Assembly (NCBI GenBank): GCA_021234155.1
Contig: JAJEKV010000017.1
Coordinates: 9,799,525-9,863,524, forward strand
Length of the DNA stretch: 64,000 bases
Direction of reading: 5' to 3'
Source of the DNA: Isoetes taiwanensis
Taxonomy: Eukaryota > Streptophyta > Lycopodiopsida > Isoetales > Isoetaceae
Made by a program: the position numbers and the translations under genes. The first letter of the stretch is position 1. The number at the start of each line of letters is the position of its first letter. The notes beneath the pieces were generated by a model that searched no databases, was not told the DNA's origin, and saw only the letters and a program-made list of their open reading frames with translations. This document shows, piece by piece, positions 47,260-59,372 of this stretch.

Positions 47260-47402
47260 AGGGAAACTACTTATCTCAAAGATTCCCTCGGGAATATTCC
47301 CTCGGCGACCCACCAGACTCGACGGCGCTGCGGTTTCGCCGCCTGGGCGCCGCTTCGTCTGGCGGGGCCGCCTCGGAAAATTCCACGAACCGTAGTTTCC
47401 CT
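47260..47402. mobile_element. candidate 143-bp MITE, GC-rich
   Basis: Ends AGGGAAACTAC (47260-47270) and GTAGTTTCCCT (47392-47402) are perfect inverted repeats. Inside are the perfect palindrome GGGAATATTCCC (47290-47301) and a longer GC-rich imperfect hairpin (47313-47361). It is strongly GC-rich in an AT-rich setting and sits about 350 bp upstream of the metacaspase start. Confidence 0.45.
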
Positions 47403-47757
47403 AGTACATCATCATAGGAAAAGATAATCTTGTGAAGTTGCTATTTACGACGGCGCCTATTTTTGTAGTACTCTTTTTCCACTAGTGTAACACATTAATA
47501 GGAGGATACTACAAGACATCTTCCATCGAAACACCTGAAATTGGTATTTGAGCGGAACTGTAGTAGAAAGTCTGAGGGAGCCCGTAGGATTTCACGGGCC
47601 CCATGACGCGGTCCTGTTTTTGAAATGCAGTGCGCTCTCGCAGGGGCCTTCTCGTCGTGCTAGGGGTAGGCTCCCGGAATTGGAGCCCTGATGTGGAGTA
47701 TAATCTTTGCAGATCTGGAAATTCCGGCCGTTTGTACTTCGGACAGCAGAAATTATC
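47403..47757 (+). promoter_or_regulatory. metacaspase 5' flank / probable leader
   Basis: The ATG at 47758 is the first that gives the conserved LVDC zinc-finger start. The reading frame is open upstream back to 47707 but without a Met codon. Transcription start and core promoter elements cannot be fixed by eye. Confidence 0.35.
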
Positions 47758-50700
47758 ATGTCTCTGATGCTTGTAGATTGCGCCGGTTGTCGGACTCCCT
47801 TGCAGCTGCCCCCGGGTGCCAAATCCATTCGCTGTGCTATTTGTCAAACAGTAACCCCTGTAGCAGATTCCAGATGGTGCATACCTAACGGTGCTATTCC
47901 TAATGGTGCATACCCTCCTCCTCCTTCTCCACATGCCCCCCCAGCTTTGAATCCATTGCAGTACGCTCCCAGCGCTCCGCCCACACATGGCTCTAAAAAA
48001 GCAGTTATTTGTGGGATCACCTACAGATATTCCAGACATGAGCTCAAAGGCTGCATTAACGACGCTAAGTGCATGCGTCACTTACTTATCACTAAGTACC
48101 ATTTTCCGGAGAGTTCAATACTCATGCTTACTGGTATTTCTTACTTGTCCGTTTGATAAATTGAGTATTGTAATATTATTTCTTAGCTAGAGATGCAAAT
48201 TAACTTGTGGAGTTCTCGTGAGAGTTAGATTAAGTTGCCATTTTCAACCGAAAACGACTTCAATTTGCAACGCTTCCAAGTCGTAGACCAGTTGTTTTCT
48301 TCAAATCATAGACTACTACTACTACTACTGCTACTACTATTATTTTTGCATGAGCTTCCAAATCATAGACCAGTTGTTGTCGTTTTCAAACTTCTCCAAA
48401 AGCTAAAACCAATTGTAGAGCAGTGCCTTTGTTTAAGAAAACCTCTATCTGCACACATTGGAAGAGGTTCTCTGGTAAATATATTATATTTTTTTTGCTC
48501 TTTCTGGAACAAACTCAGGTTAGATGTCTTCAATGTATTATGGACTTTTTTTTGCATCGTTTGATTGGAAGGTTCTTCAGTCAAGTGAACAATGGGATAT
48601 TCACCTAATGTAGTGTTCGATGAAATCTGTCAAGCGCTATTTTGCTCGTAACTCTAAGGAGCAAGCTATTGGACTATTGTTTGATGGCTAAAAGCGTTTT
48701 CATGCTTTTGCCTGGAGCCTGTTCGTGTTCACCCAGTATATTGTCTGGTTTCTTAAATCAGGGTTGGTTTTCAAACCATTCACATCAAACTCAAGACCAT
48801 TCACAGTCCTGCACCTCATGTTCTTCAAAGTACTTGCTCAGCCACATAGGTTTTCCAAATTGTAAGAAGGGCAGGCAAAATACAACCTCGTTTTCAAAGG
48901 AGTAGTGCAATATATTCTTGCAAGAAGCCATAATTGGGCCTCAAATTTTACATATGAAAGAATAGCAGGACCCTTACTCCCTAGATATAAGGAGGCAAAT
49001 TAGATGGGATTGTTAAGCCCTGTTTAGGCAATTGGACGGTAAGGAAAAATATTCCTAGTTGAAGAATGTAGGATGTGCTACTGGCAGCTTTGAGAGATTT
49101 GTTCGGACTGCATACATCATGTACTGCCTACATGGTCTTAAACTTGGAATCTGTTTGTTATATTTTTGGCCATCAGGATGTATGTTATTCAGGTGTAGTT
49201 TATATGCTTTCTTGGTATTGTGAATTTCAGAAATTGAGTACTACCTTGAATGATAAGTTGAACTTTATTGTAATGCAGAGGAAGAAAGAGATCCTTTGAA
49301 AATTCCAACCTTGCGGAATATGAGGATGGCCATGTATTGGCTTGTGCAGGGATGCCAACCTGGGGATTCCTTAGTGTTCCATTATTCTGGCCATGGATCT
49401 CAACAACGCAATCTTACTGGGGAAGAGGTTGATGGTTATGATGAGACATTATGCCCTGTTGACTTTGAGACGCAAGGTATGCTGGTAGATGACGAGATTA
49501 ATGCAACACTTGTGAGGCCACTCCCAACAGGTGTACGACTCCATGCCCTTATTGATTCATGCCACAGTGGTACTGCACTGGATTTGCCCTTCGTTTGCAA
49601 GTTTGACAGGTGATCATATCTGATTTTATTTGATTCGATTGTGACGGACATTTGGTCTTTGTTTAGTACATTATTAAGCATATATATATTGAATTTTGCA
49701 AAAAATAGGTGTAAGCTCTAAAATAAAGCAAGGAGTTGTTTGAAAATGTTGCTTAAATAAGATGATTGTGTTCAACCAGAAAGGTGAAAGGTGATTGTCG
49801 TTGTGAATAAATATTAGATGGTTCATTTTAAATTATTTAGTTGCCATGCTCTAGGCATCTGTAATTTTGATCAAATACCGCATCTGCTAGCATTTTAGAA
49901 AAAGGGAGAGGTTCTATAGTGTTGTCTTCTTATGATCATGATATAAGCTGGAAAGGCAGGGACGTTTTGCCCTTTCTGGAGGTGCTTCTGGATTCCATTG
50001 CCAACTTTTTATTGAATCTGGCCAGAGCTATAGAGCAATTGCGAATTTTTTTATTGAATCTGGCTAGAGCTACAGAGCTATATGCACACATGTGAACATA
50101 TTGAGAGGCCATATTACCATGTCCCGAACTCTGAGATTCTAAATGGCCAAGCCCCAACTGATATCATCCAATGAGGAATCAAGTGGGTTCTGCTTTATGT
50201 CAATTTTTTTATGTTTGGATGTTCTTATGCCTCATGTATTTCTGACTATGGCCCTGAATGGTCAATGGGAAATTGGACTTTGTTTATAGTGCTTTCTGTT
50301 ATGAACCTTCCCTAGCAAAATGTTTCAAATCCCAAGAAATTCCAATCCCCACAAGCAGTACATTGCAGAGCTGTCATACCTGCTATGTTTCTATCGAGAG
50401 AAGCACTTCCCAAGAAATTTCAATCCCGACAAGCAGTACATTACAGAGCTGTCATATGAAGAAATTATTTTCTGAGGGCTATTACAGTGAAACCAAAGTA
50501 GCATTAACAATATGAGGAAGGGGCGTTGCAAGTAGAAATATTTTGCAATGTTAAATATGTTACAAGTTCAACAACAAGTTGAGAATCGTCTGCAATATAG
50601 GGTAGCAGGAACATTTCACCATGTGAGTGTACATTGCTTACAAGTAAATCTGCACACTGGGAGTCTGAGAGGTTTCTAAGTTCTAACAAGGAGACTGCAA

Positions 50701-51520
50701 AGCTTATAATTTAGATATTGTTCTTTGCACCCCTCAACTGGGAAATGAGTGATTCGTTTTTTGACTCAATTGTGATACCTGATATTCTGCTGCTTACTAT
50801 GGCTTCCAGTTATGGCCGATTTGCATGGGAGGACCACCGGCCTCGCACAGGGAGGTGGACAGGGACAAGTGGGGGAATGGCTTTCTCTTTTAGCGGATGT
50901 GATGATGATCAAACCTCTGCAGACACCTCAGTAAGTTTGCTTTTTGCCCTCACCTTCTAGTTTGCTTTTCGCATTCACATTCAAGATGCTTAATATGCCC
51001 AAAGAAATGCAGCATATGGTTATGTATTTTCAGGACTGTCAATAAGACCCAAGAATGAACCTAAAATTTATGTTTTCCTGTGTATTAGCTGGGATGGAAC
51101 ATGTCCCATCAGGTCTATGGTGTCCATAAACATTTTCTTTCAATAAATTAATATTCTTGAATGACATTTGCAGGCTTTGTCAAAAGTTACCTCTACTGGT
51201 GCAATGACTTATTGCTTCATTCAAGCCGTAGAACGAGGAGCAAACACTTACGGAAGCATACTACATGCAATGCGTGCTGCCATTCGAGATGTTTCCAGCT
51301 CATCAGTTGGCTCCGGCCCTGTAACGTCACTCATTCAAATGCTGTTAACTGGTGGTAGTCTTGGTATGGGCTTAACTCAGGTAAAGCTTTTTGTCCAGTT
51401 ACGGAATTTCTCATATTAGTGTCATGCATTAGTTTTTAATCTTATGATTGCAATTGTTTGCAGGAGCCTCAATTATCAGCTTCTTCTGTTTGTGATATTA
51501 ACGTGCCATTTTACCTTTGA
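47758..51520 (+). CDS. type I metacaspase (AtMC1-like), five exons
   Basis: Exons 47758-48133, 49279-49609, 50810-50930, 51174-51380 and 51464-51520, all GT-AG and in phase, give 363 aa, the usual length. Metacaspases are Arg/Lys-specific Ca2+-dependent cysteine proteases; type I members act in hypersensitive cell death and protein-aggregate clearance. The N-terminus has an LSD1-type zinc finger (Cys 8, 11, 26, 29), then a Pro-rich linker (about 45-75). The p20-like part has KKAVICGITYRYS, GCINDAKCMRHLL, FHYSGHGS with catalytic His164, and DSCHSGT with catalytic Cys220. The p10-like part has YGRFAWEDHRPRTG, SGCDDDQTSADTS, TGAMTYCFIQA and MLLTGGS. All key residues are present, so it should be active. 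Introns 1 and 2 are about 1.15-1.2 kb and hold short repeats; introns 3 and 4 are short. A duplicate first exon lies at 34496. Confidence 0.96.
48308..48345. repeat. (ACT)n microsatellite in metacaspase intron 1
   Basis: An imperfect ACT/ATT run, flanked by direct repeats of 'cttccaa-tc-tagaccagttgtt' (about 48270 and 48355). Confidence 0.7.
50330..50460. repeat. direct repeat in metacaspase intron 2
   Basis: 'cccaagaaattccaatcc' plus 'acaagcagtacattgcagag' recurs 78 bp later with few changes. A smaller pair ('tttttattgaatctggc-agagct') lies at about 50008 and 50050. Confidence 0.75.
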
Positions 51521-53020
51521 ACTGGCTGGCGCTGGTACATCTGCAGATTTGCCTTTGCCATATATTGGTCAAATGAATTAACATAGACCCCGATTGTAAG
51601 TTTGTTTCAAGAGCACGTTTCAAGTATATGAAATATTGGTTGTAAATATATCTTCTGTCTGAAAGGAGGGGTTGGAAGGTTGCATGGTAAGTTTCACAAT
51701 AAGCATTTGAGGATGCTTATGGTCTATATACTTCTGACATTTCTTGCTTAGATACTAAAACTGGTTGTTATACACTACGGGGTTAATTATATTATACCTA
51801 TCATTATATTTGGTACCAGCAACATAGGAGGACGATTTATTGACGCACTAACCTTGCAGGATATATCCCATGCTAGACTTGCGATGGCTCAACAGTAAGG
51901 TTAATCATAAGTGTAATGAAGCTGTTAATTATAAGTGTAATGAATTTGTTAGCCTCGCTCCGTTATCCAGATTTGCACCTGAGAGCCTTCTTGATTGACC
52001 ATGGATTCATAGTATTTTTTATTGTAACATGGCTGAAGCATCTTGGAGACCTACTTACGGCAGACACCAGATGCTAGATGCTGCGACCCTTTTAAATGAA
52101 GTCCCAGATGCCCTACATAGTTAATCTCCACTACATCCACAAAAACACTGTGATGTAGCTTAAACATGACAATGGCCCCGTGGTTTAAACATGACCACAT
52201 TTGATATTTAGGGTCTGGTCACATGTAGTGGTCAATAGGGATTCTTCCCTGTCAATCCTTTAAATCTGAAGGATCATATGCAGCAAAATAATAGCAATGG
52301 AGTCCAGTTGGCAGGGATTGCTTCTGTCGGCTCTTGCCCTCGGTTGAATGGATTCCTATTGACAGGAATCTGTCCGATCTCAACACTTGGCTTAGGGTTC
52401 TTCATCGACACCATAAATTTTGAATTCCTCTTGCGAGAAAGGCGAAAGAAGGCCCAAAGCTGTCGACGGCTTCATGTGACTCTTGCACTGAAATCAGGTT
52501 CATGTCAACAGGAAATGCATCCTGTTGACGGCTACATGTGAACGGACCTTTACGATGTTGTGTAGTCGTTACCTTAGAAATGGAAATAGCTTATATTGTC
52601 CAAGCATCTTTGTATATATTCATCATATTCTTCTCGTGGCCCCACCGCCCAAAAAGGGCACATCCCTATTAGGAAAGAGCTAAGTTTTTCTCCCTTTGCC
52701 ATATCAGCAAGTTGGGGGTGCAGAAATGACGCCCATTCCCATTGCAACCCAATTTTCATTCCCATTCCCATCAGAATTTGTCTTCAACCTACCATTTGTC
52801 TTCAACCTACCAGGATTTGTTTTGATGGCAAGAAGACAAAAGCATCATTGCTAGAAGGCAAACTCAGTGGGCAATTCAGAAGTCTCGCTACTTTTCGAAG
52901 AAAGGGAAGCTGCCTTGGACTTGTCAGTCCAACTCCGGTGTGTTGAAGCTAATGGAAATGCTAATTTTTTGGCTGGGTTTGCCATGTGGCAACTAATAGT
53001 ATAATGGGGATGCGGCCTTA
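51521..53020. other. metacaspase 3' flank and intergenic DNA
   Basis: The 3' UTR presumably begins here. Small features only: a repeated 'ataagtgtaatgaa' near 51910-51945, and the hairpin GTCAACAGGA / TCCTGTTGAC at 52504-52529. No gene recognised. Confidence 0.4.
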
Positions 53021-53316
53021 GGGCGAAATCACACTTGCACCCAAGTCCAAACAAATAACGAATTGGAAAGGCATCCATTGGGCACTGTCCAACACAACCC
53101 TATCACACTAGAGCCGTCCAAACCAAAAGAAAAATTGATTTAAATATCCAAGATTTAAATTTAGTCCACGTGGCAAAAGCAAACCAAAAGTTTAAAGAGA
53201 CAATATTGCTCGTCCAAAGCTTTAATGCATGCAAAAAACCACGTCATACTTTAGGCAAGTTATTATTAGCCTACGCCAAAAAATCTTTGGGTTTGGGCAG
53301 AAGTGTGATTTGGGCC
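53021..53316. mobile_element. Tourist-like (PIF/Harbinger) MITE
   Basis: TTA target duplications (53018-53020 and 53317-53319) flank terminal inverted repeats GGGCGAAATCACACTTGC and, on the other strand, GGCCCAAATCACACTTCTGC. The length (296 bp), the TTA site and the G-rich ends are those of Tourist MITEs, which rely on Harbinger transposases. No coding capacity. Confidence 0.75.
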
Positions 53317-53449
53317 TTAGCCGGAGGGGGCGGAGGGGGGAGGAAGAGAGAGATCGTCTTTTTGCGTTGTTCTTGCCGTCTTCTTGCCATTTTTTTGCTC
53401 TTTTTGGTCATTTTTCTATTTTCTGATTACTTTTCAGTGAGGGAAGCCG

Positions 53450-53604
53450 AATAACGAAGATCTCCTTATTATCTCATGCTTTCTTTTCTTTGAAGATATA
53501 TAAATATTTTTGAGGGAACCGAATTGGATAACGAAGATCTCCTTGTTATCTCATGCTTTCTTTTCTTTGAAGATATATAAATATTTTGGAGAGAACCGAA
53601 TTGG
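53450..53604. repeat. 77/78-bp tandem duplication
   Basis: Copies start at 53450 and 53528. The unit has 'ataacgaagatctcctt', 'tcatgctttcttttctttg' and 'aagatatataaatattt'. Confidence 0.9.
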
Positions 53605-53813
53605 AATTCTACACATTGAATACAACAGGCACTCACTAAATGTATTGAGTGCCCTCAAAAATTTCCACATGCTAACTTTCATTATATAGATTACTTTGCA
53701 AAATTGCAAAGGAAAATAACCAAAATGCCCCTTCTTGTTTTTTTTCTAGATGACGAATATGACTTCTAATTAAGGGCATTTTGATAAATAGGATATAGCT
53801 TTATGGCCATCAG

Positions 53814-53883
53814 ATCTAAAAGTTCTCTTCATCTAAATTGAAGTTGAAATCTAAAAGTTCTCTTCATCTAAATTGAAGTTGAA
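53814..53883. repeat. 35-bp tandem duplication
   Basis: Two exact copies of a unit with 'atctaaaagttctcttc'. A reverse-complement relic ('ccaatttagatgag') follows near 53940. Confidence 0.9.
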
Positions 53884-54124
53884 ATTAGCAATTATGAGGA
53901 ACACCTATTTAAAACACTATGGCCTCAAGATTCTACTCCAATTTAGATGAGGTCTTACTCTATGCAGCTTATTAAGGGCGGGAGCAAAGTTCATCTTATT
54001 TTGAGCATTCCTTACAGACCCATTTAGTTGCTTGGTATGCACTGGAAGTCATTCAATACGCACATGGATCAGTTCTTAATGTTAGGCAAAAGATTAAATT
54101 GCTTTTCTTTCCAAAATTCTTGGC

Positions 54125-54163
54125 ACTTCCCGTGGACGATAAAAACAATTCTATTCTATTCTT
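54125..54163 (+). mobile_element. LINE family A, minimal 3' end
   Basis: Only 'cccgtggacgataaaaac' followed by '(ttcta)-like' repeats. This is the conserved LINE terminus with its tail, with no recognisable body upstream. Confidence 0.6.
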
Positions 54164-54335
54164 ATTTGTGTATTTAATAATGTCTTTTACTGGAATAGAT
54201 TGGTAAGAATAGGTCAAGAATTTATAATTTAAAGTCATAGATAGAAATCATTTTGGTTTTCTGGATATGGATTTCTATTCCAATTTGCAACCTTTAGCAC
54301 CAACTAGATGACGTGCAAACATCAAGAATAGCCAA

Positions 54336-54349
54336 CTCTGATACCAATT
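54336..54349 (-). other. tRNA-iMet primer binding site of a minus-strand LTR element
   Basis: The minus strand reads ...TATCA, two bases, then TGGTATCAGAG, the arrangement of an LTR end followed by a PBS. The LTR would lie to the right, from 54349. I could not find its other end, a second LTR or coding sequence, so only a remnant is supported. Confidence 0.45.
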
Positions 54350-56410
54350 GATACGGATCATAGTAATGGTCCAATCCGTTTAAACTTCAAAAGCCATAAT
54401 ACAGGGCTTCTTCAGCTAAACAAGGTTTTGCAATCCTTAGATCATCTATAAAAGCATAGAAGCCACAAGCTAAACTGTGAACAAAAGTATCAAATATGTA
54501 AAAAAAAAAGAGAGAGAAGCAAACAGATACAGATTAAATCAACAATACGATATCTTAACTAGTTCACCAAAATTGGTTTAAGACCATCTGATAGAAGTTA
54601 CACCAATAACTTCTAATAATCAGATTTCAATTCACCAAAACTGGAGAAAGATTCTACTCTTTGGATTAGTATAGGTAGTTCACTGCCCAACCGGGTCTTC
54701 TCAAGCTGGACAAGTGGCAATTTGAGGCAAGACAATCTAGCAATCTTGAACAAGCAATTACACAATTTAATAATCTCTTAGCTTTTTGGTGGATAAGAGA
54801 GAGCTTGTTCTGGCAAAAGGAATTTGCTGTCAATCCCTTCGTTCAGTTGGGCAAGAAGTCGGATCCGGCACACATGTTTTCTCCTATTCATCTCAAAACC
54901 ATCGACCCTTGTCTAAAAATTACTATAGACTCCCAAATCGGTCGTCCCTTCCCTTCAAATAAGCTGGTTGCCCTTTCAAAATCTGGCCCTTTTCATCTTA
55001 TAATGACCCTTTATTTTGAACTTGTCTTTTGATTTAAAAGAGTAACCTAGATATATTTAACCTTAGATGTTAGCAACGGCTTACTATTGCCACTATATTG
55101 CCTTGTCTTGCTAATAAATTGCCATTACTCAGAATCCCATACTAGTCCAAGACTAACATTTAAGACCACACTCCCGAGTTATCATGATCATATCAAGACT
55201 GGGCCTCAAAATACTCTTCACCAAAATCTATTTCCCAACTCTCTTCCTTGCGAAGTTCATGTTCCAAAGCTTCTATCATCATCCATAAATTCTTCATCAA
55301 CCTGATGTCCTTCGGCTGTTGTGGATTCTATAGCCCAATCCCATGCATAGCAAATAGCTCCCCCAAGGGGGTGTTAAATAGATGGGCCATTTTTGGAACA
55401 TGCAAATCTTCAACAGAGGCAAGGAAAGCATTGCATGAGTGCTTTGGCATTATGTTGGATGGATTGTCAAAACTGGAGGGAGAAGCTTCTTCGTCGCGAC
55501 ATATAAGGCCGACGTGAGATAAATTTCGTAGGCTAGGATTTTAGGATTTTGTACCATTGGAATCTTAGGTGATGTGGTTTAGGATAATAAGTAAAGTGAA
55601 ATTAACTTGAAATGACCATAATTTCCTTTTCTAAATGAAATAAACTTGAAATGACTATCATTTTTTTGAATATCGATATTACGAACATGTATCAATATGT
55701 CACGTCATATAAATATCCTAAATTCCATTCTACATGACCTTTTGATTCCATTCATGTTGGCTTGGAACTTGTTGATTTGCTGCTTGCATGTTGATTTAGT
55801 ACTTGTTAATAGAAATTGCTGACCTGCACTTGGCCAAACATGCTATCGACAAGATGTCTTACTGTTCCAATAGGGATTGGCATGTTCATTTGCATGTTAG
55901 GGTAAATTGAAGTTGTAATTAAAAGCCAAAATTGGGTCAATGAAAGTCAAAACCTTACCTAGAGATAGTGTAGATTCTATATTGAGGTGATGTGCCAAGG
56001 GATGTGATGTGGCAAGATTGATGAGGATGTGGCAAGGTTCGAGGTGATGTGGCGAGATGGGACTTATGGCTAAAATTTGTTGTAAAAGTGCATATATTTT
56101 CAGATAATATTTTTTTTAGCCATGTTTGAAAAAGAATTTGTAGGAGAGGAACACGTGATGTATGTGCATGGTATTTTGCCTTGCATGTTGTGCAAGCCAC
56201 AAAATAATTCGCATGCATCATGAGGTCAACACTACACATTCTCTAAGTTCCTATAAGGACTCAAGAGCATTGTTTATGGATGGCTCTCGCTTTTGTGACC
56301 AAAGTTGTGGGATATTTAAGCCCACTCTAACCTAAACATAAAAAATAACTAGCATTTGAGATTTGAGCAGGAATATGTAGCAAAATAGCAGGGGGTTTCA
56401 GGGGGATTTG
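54350..56410. other. no recognised gene
   Basis: May contain the LTR belonging to the PBS above. The open frame at 55248-55517 has no known domain. Confidence 0.3.
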
Positions 56411-56411
56411 A

Positions 56412-56492
<81 letters not shown>

Positions 56493-58190
56493 GTCTAATG
56501 CTCACTTGAGCCTTGAGAGGCTATGGAGCACATGAACAAAACCAGTTACAAGTTTTGTAACAAGGCACGGTGTGAGTCAACCGCCCTTATATACAATCCC
56601 AGTTTTTTTGGTGCTACAGTAAGTAGTGAATAGAAATCCTGTGCACTTATTTCAAATTTGTTCCTGATGTCTTCGTATGCGGGGCATGTTAAGAAAACAT
56701 GTTCCTCATCCTCCACATATCCTGTATCGCAGAGATTGCATTTTCGTTCTTCAATTGGAATCTTGGTCCAACGACCTGTTTCTATTGCCAGCCTATGAGA
56801 CCTGGTTCTATACCTGGCGATCAATCTTCTTTGAGCTGGGGATAGATTTGCTCCCAAGTAAGATTGGCCTGTATAAGTTTCCATGTGGTTAACCTTTGCT
56901 TTGTATATTTGCATCCATTTTCCAGGGACTGCCCATAGCTTTTGCACTGCCAATTTTTCTAAAATATTTCTGAGTTCTCTCTTATCTTTTGGGCAGGTGG
57001 ATATATCGAGCCCCCATCTGTTGGCCCATGCCGCCAGATTCCGTGGCCAATTGGAATTGACCATGGCTTCGTGAGACAGCCGATCAGATCCATGTTCCAT
57101 ACCCTCCACTTCAAGTGGGAACAGCCCAGTTTCCGCGAGCATCAACGCATAGGGAATTTGAGACTTGATCCCAAGTTCGATCTTTAGGAACAGTTTTAGG
57201 ATGCTTTCAACCTGCGCCCACATCCGAGATGAGAGATCCGGGCCCCAAATGGGAACACCATAAAGTACTACGGTTTGGACCAGGGATTTAAACAAAATAC
57301 ACTTCAAATGCCAATCTGTGAGGGAGGCCTTACTGCATTTTGCTAGCATGCTGAACAAGGCCGCTTTCCCACCCAGGACTCTTCTTTGAAGACAGTTCTT
57401 CCAGCTATAATTTGAAACAAGATCGATACCAAGGTATTTGTAAGAGTCTACCATCTCCAAAATCTGTCCTTTGTAGGTGAAATCAGGCCGGTCTCTCGTC
57501 CCAAACACCATGATTTTGGATTTGGCAAGGTTTACAGTCATTTTTTTCTCTTCACAAAAGCTCTCCAGATTGTCTAAATGTTTTTGAAGTGTGGTCTTTC
57601 TACTTGCAAGTAAGACCACATCATCTGCGTAGAGGAGGAGTTGTATGAGGTATGAACCCATTTTTGCCCCTGCTCTCAACCAATCATCAAACTCGTCAAT
57701 GAAAATCCCGAACAAAGTCGGGGATAAAGGACATCCCTGGCGGACACCTATTGTGCTTCTGATCTTGGTGTCCAAATCCCAACAAACTTTGATCAAAACC
57801 TCTTCATATAACTGTGAGATACTGCTGCTCTTAACTCGAGAGGGACTCCAATTTGGACAAGCCTTTCACTGAGTTCTTTTCGTGGGATAGTGTCAAAGGC
57901 CTTCGAGAAGTCTATGAATGCCATGTACAGGGAGGAGTTTGGCGTCTTAGCTTTTCCTATTAGAGTCCGGAGCGTAAGCACGTGATCTAGCGTACTGTGA
58001 TTTACCCTGAAACCAGCTTGATACTGAGACCGAACCTGTGCTAGCTCTGCCCATGTACTGATCTTATTTTCCAGAAGACCTCCCAGAATTTTGGAGAACA
58101 CGCTGCCTATCAAAATAGTTCTGTAATTCCCCATGTCCTTTTTGTCTCCTCCCCATGCCAAACTTATATGGATGTAAAAATAACAAACAA
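56411..58190 (-). mobile_element. LINE family B, 5'-truncated, with (AAT)n tail
   Basis: Minus-strand element covering the RT to the 3' end. Its tail is an (AAT)n run of about 27 units (56411-56492). The preceding 3' UTR is very short and contains the small hairpin AGCCTCTCAAGGCT. The 5' end stops in the RT at about 58190 (near GDKKDMGNYRTI). Confidence 0.85.
56546..58160 (-). pseudogene. LINE family B reverse transcriptase and Cys/His region
   Basis: From 58160 leftward: MGNYRTILIGSVFSKILGGLL, YQAGFRVNHSTLDHVLTLRTL, MAFIDFSKAFDTIPRKEL, then a single frameshift near 57800, then 416 open codons: IGVRQGCPLSPTLFGIFIDEF, LLYADDVVLLA with catalytic Asp-Asp intact, MTVNLAKSKIMVFG, SYKYLGIDLVSN, VLYGVPIWG, and a C-terminal finger CNLCDTGYVEDEEHVFLTC. 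One indel and the missing 5' half are the only visible defects, so the copy is fairly young. Same broad LINE type as family A by motif order. Confidence 0.9.
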
Positions 58191-58284
58191 TTCCTGAAAC
58201 CATAGACCATATATCCCTAAAACAATTGAATGGGTTGTTATAAAAATAAAAAAAACATAGATTCAAGATAAAAAATAATCACAT
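58191..58284. other. left flank of SINE-like element
   Basis: AT-rich; no feature. Confidence 0.3.
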
Positions 58285-58370
58285 TTAGCTCACTGGATAC
58301 ATTGGTTAAAGTAGTCTTATTAGGACATTGAGTTATTTTGGTAGCAGTTCAAGCCCCCGTATTTCATATT
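58285..58370 (+). mobile_element. tRNA-derived SINE-like element
   Basis: A-box TAGCTCACTGG (58289) and B-box-like AGTTCAAGCCCC (about 58345) are spaced about 55 nt apart, as in tRNAs with a long variable arm. No clear tail. It may be a decayed tRNA or a SINE. Confidence 0.4.
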
Positions 58371-58873
58371 CTAAAATCTTAGGCAAAGCTGTATAGAGGT
58401 TCGATATTCCCTCAAAATCTTAGGCGAAATCGTATTTCGTATTTCATATTTCAAAATCATAGGCGCCTCCAATCATAAATGACTATAAGCGAAGCGAGAG
58501 GTGCCCAGAGGCCCCAACAGACAATCTGGATCGTAGGATCGACGAATTCGACGATTGTGGTAGTCCAGGGTGCACCTCGTTTAGAATATGTAGCAAAATA
58601 ACGGGGGTTTCCTTTGTGTTTTTTGTATGCTTTTCAATATGATTTTGGTATGATTTGGTTGATGTATTCGTTTGACTGTGCTAAATAGTATTTCTAGAGT
58701 GCACATTTCCTTGGCTGTTAATTTTCAAAAAAAAAAAAAAAAAAAAAAAAAGATTATATGATTGTATGTGAATATTAGATAAAGGCTAAAAAAATAGAGA
58801 TTGTATGCTTATATATGAATATTAGATAAAGGCTTGGCTGATTTGGTGATGACGCAGCTCACTGGGGCTAGGG
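58371..58873. other. no gene seen; poly(A) tract
   Basis: An A-run of about 22 near 58730 is followed by two copies of 'gaatattagataaaggct' (about 58772 and 58817). Confidence 0.35.
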
Positions 58874-59250
58874 ATTTGGCGCTGCTTCAATCTCAGATAT
58901 CTCTCTCCTCGGATGCCCATTTCGAGTGATTTTTGGTGTGTTGGAAAGCCCTTGCAGTAAGATTTGGAAGGACATATGGCATCAGGTAAATTTCTCTCTA
59001 CTTCAGTCTCGAAATTGAGATCATCTATTTCAGCCTCCATGGTTACCGTCAGTTTTGGCGTTGCTGCAATCTCAGATATCTTCCACCTCAGGTGTCCGTT
59101 TTGAGCGATTTTTGGTGTGTTGTAAAGTCCTTGCAGTAAATTTTCCGATGGTGTATGGCATTAGGTAGTTTTCTTTGTAATTCTATTCTATTCTTTGTAA
59201 TTCAGTCTCGTAATTGGGATCATGCATTTCGGCCTCCATAATTACCACCG
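58874..59250. repeat. diverged tandem duplication, about 180 bp
   Basis: 'ttggcg-tgct-caatctcagatatct', 'gattttTGGTGTGTTG', 'ccttgcagtaa', 'cagtctcg-aatt' and 'cctccat' occur in the same order in both halves (about 58874-59048 and 59052-59250). Confidence 0.75.
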
Positions 59251-59372
59251 TCGACATGTAATCTTGCTCTCAATTTCCTTCTTTTATGGCCTCTTCAGCA
59301 ATGCCTCCTAATTGTCATCACATCTCAGTACTTTGTAGTTTCTAACCAAGAATGAAGGATTATAAAATATAT

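Noticed and set aside
34791-47757. A complete second metacaspase gene
   Set aside because: No exon with SGHG or DSCHSG was found after the extra first exon on either strand.
56411-56492. CRISPR-like or satellite array
   Set aside because: It is a simple (ATT)n microsatellite forming the LINE family B tail; the genome is eukaryotic.
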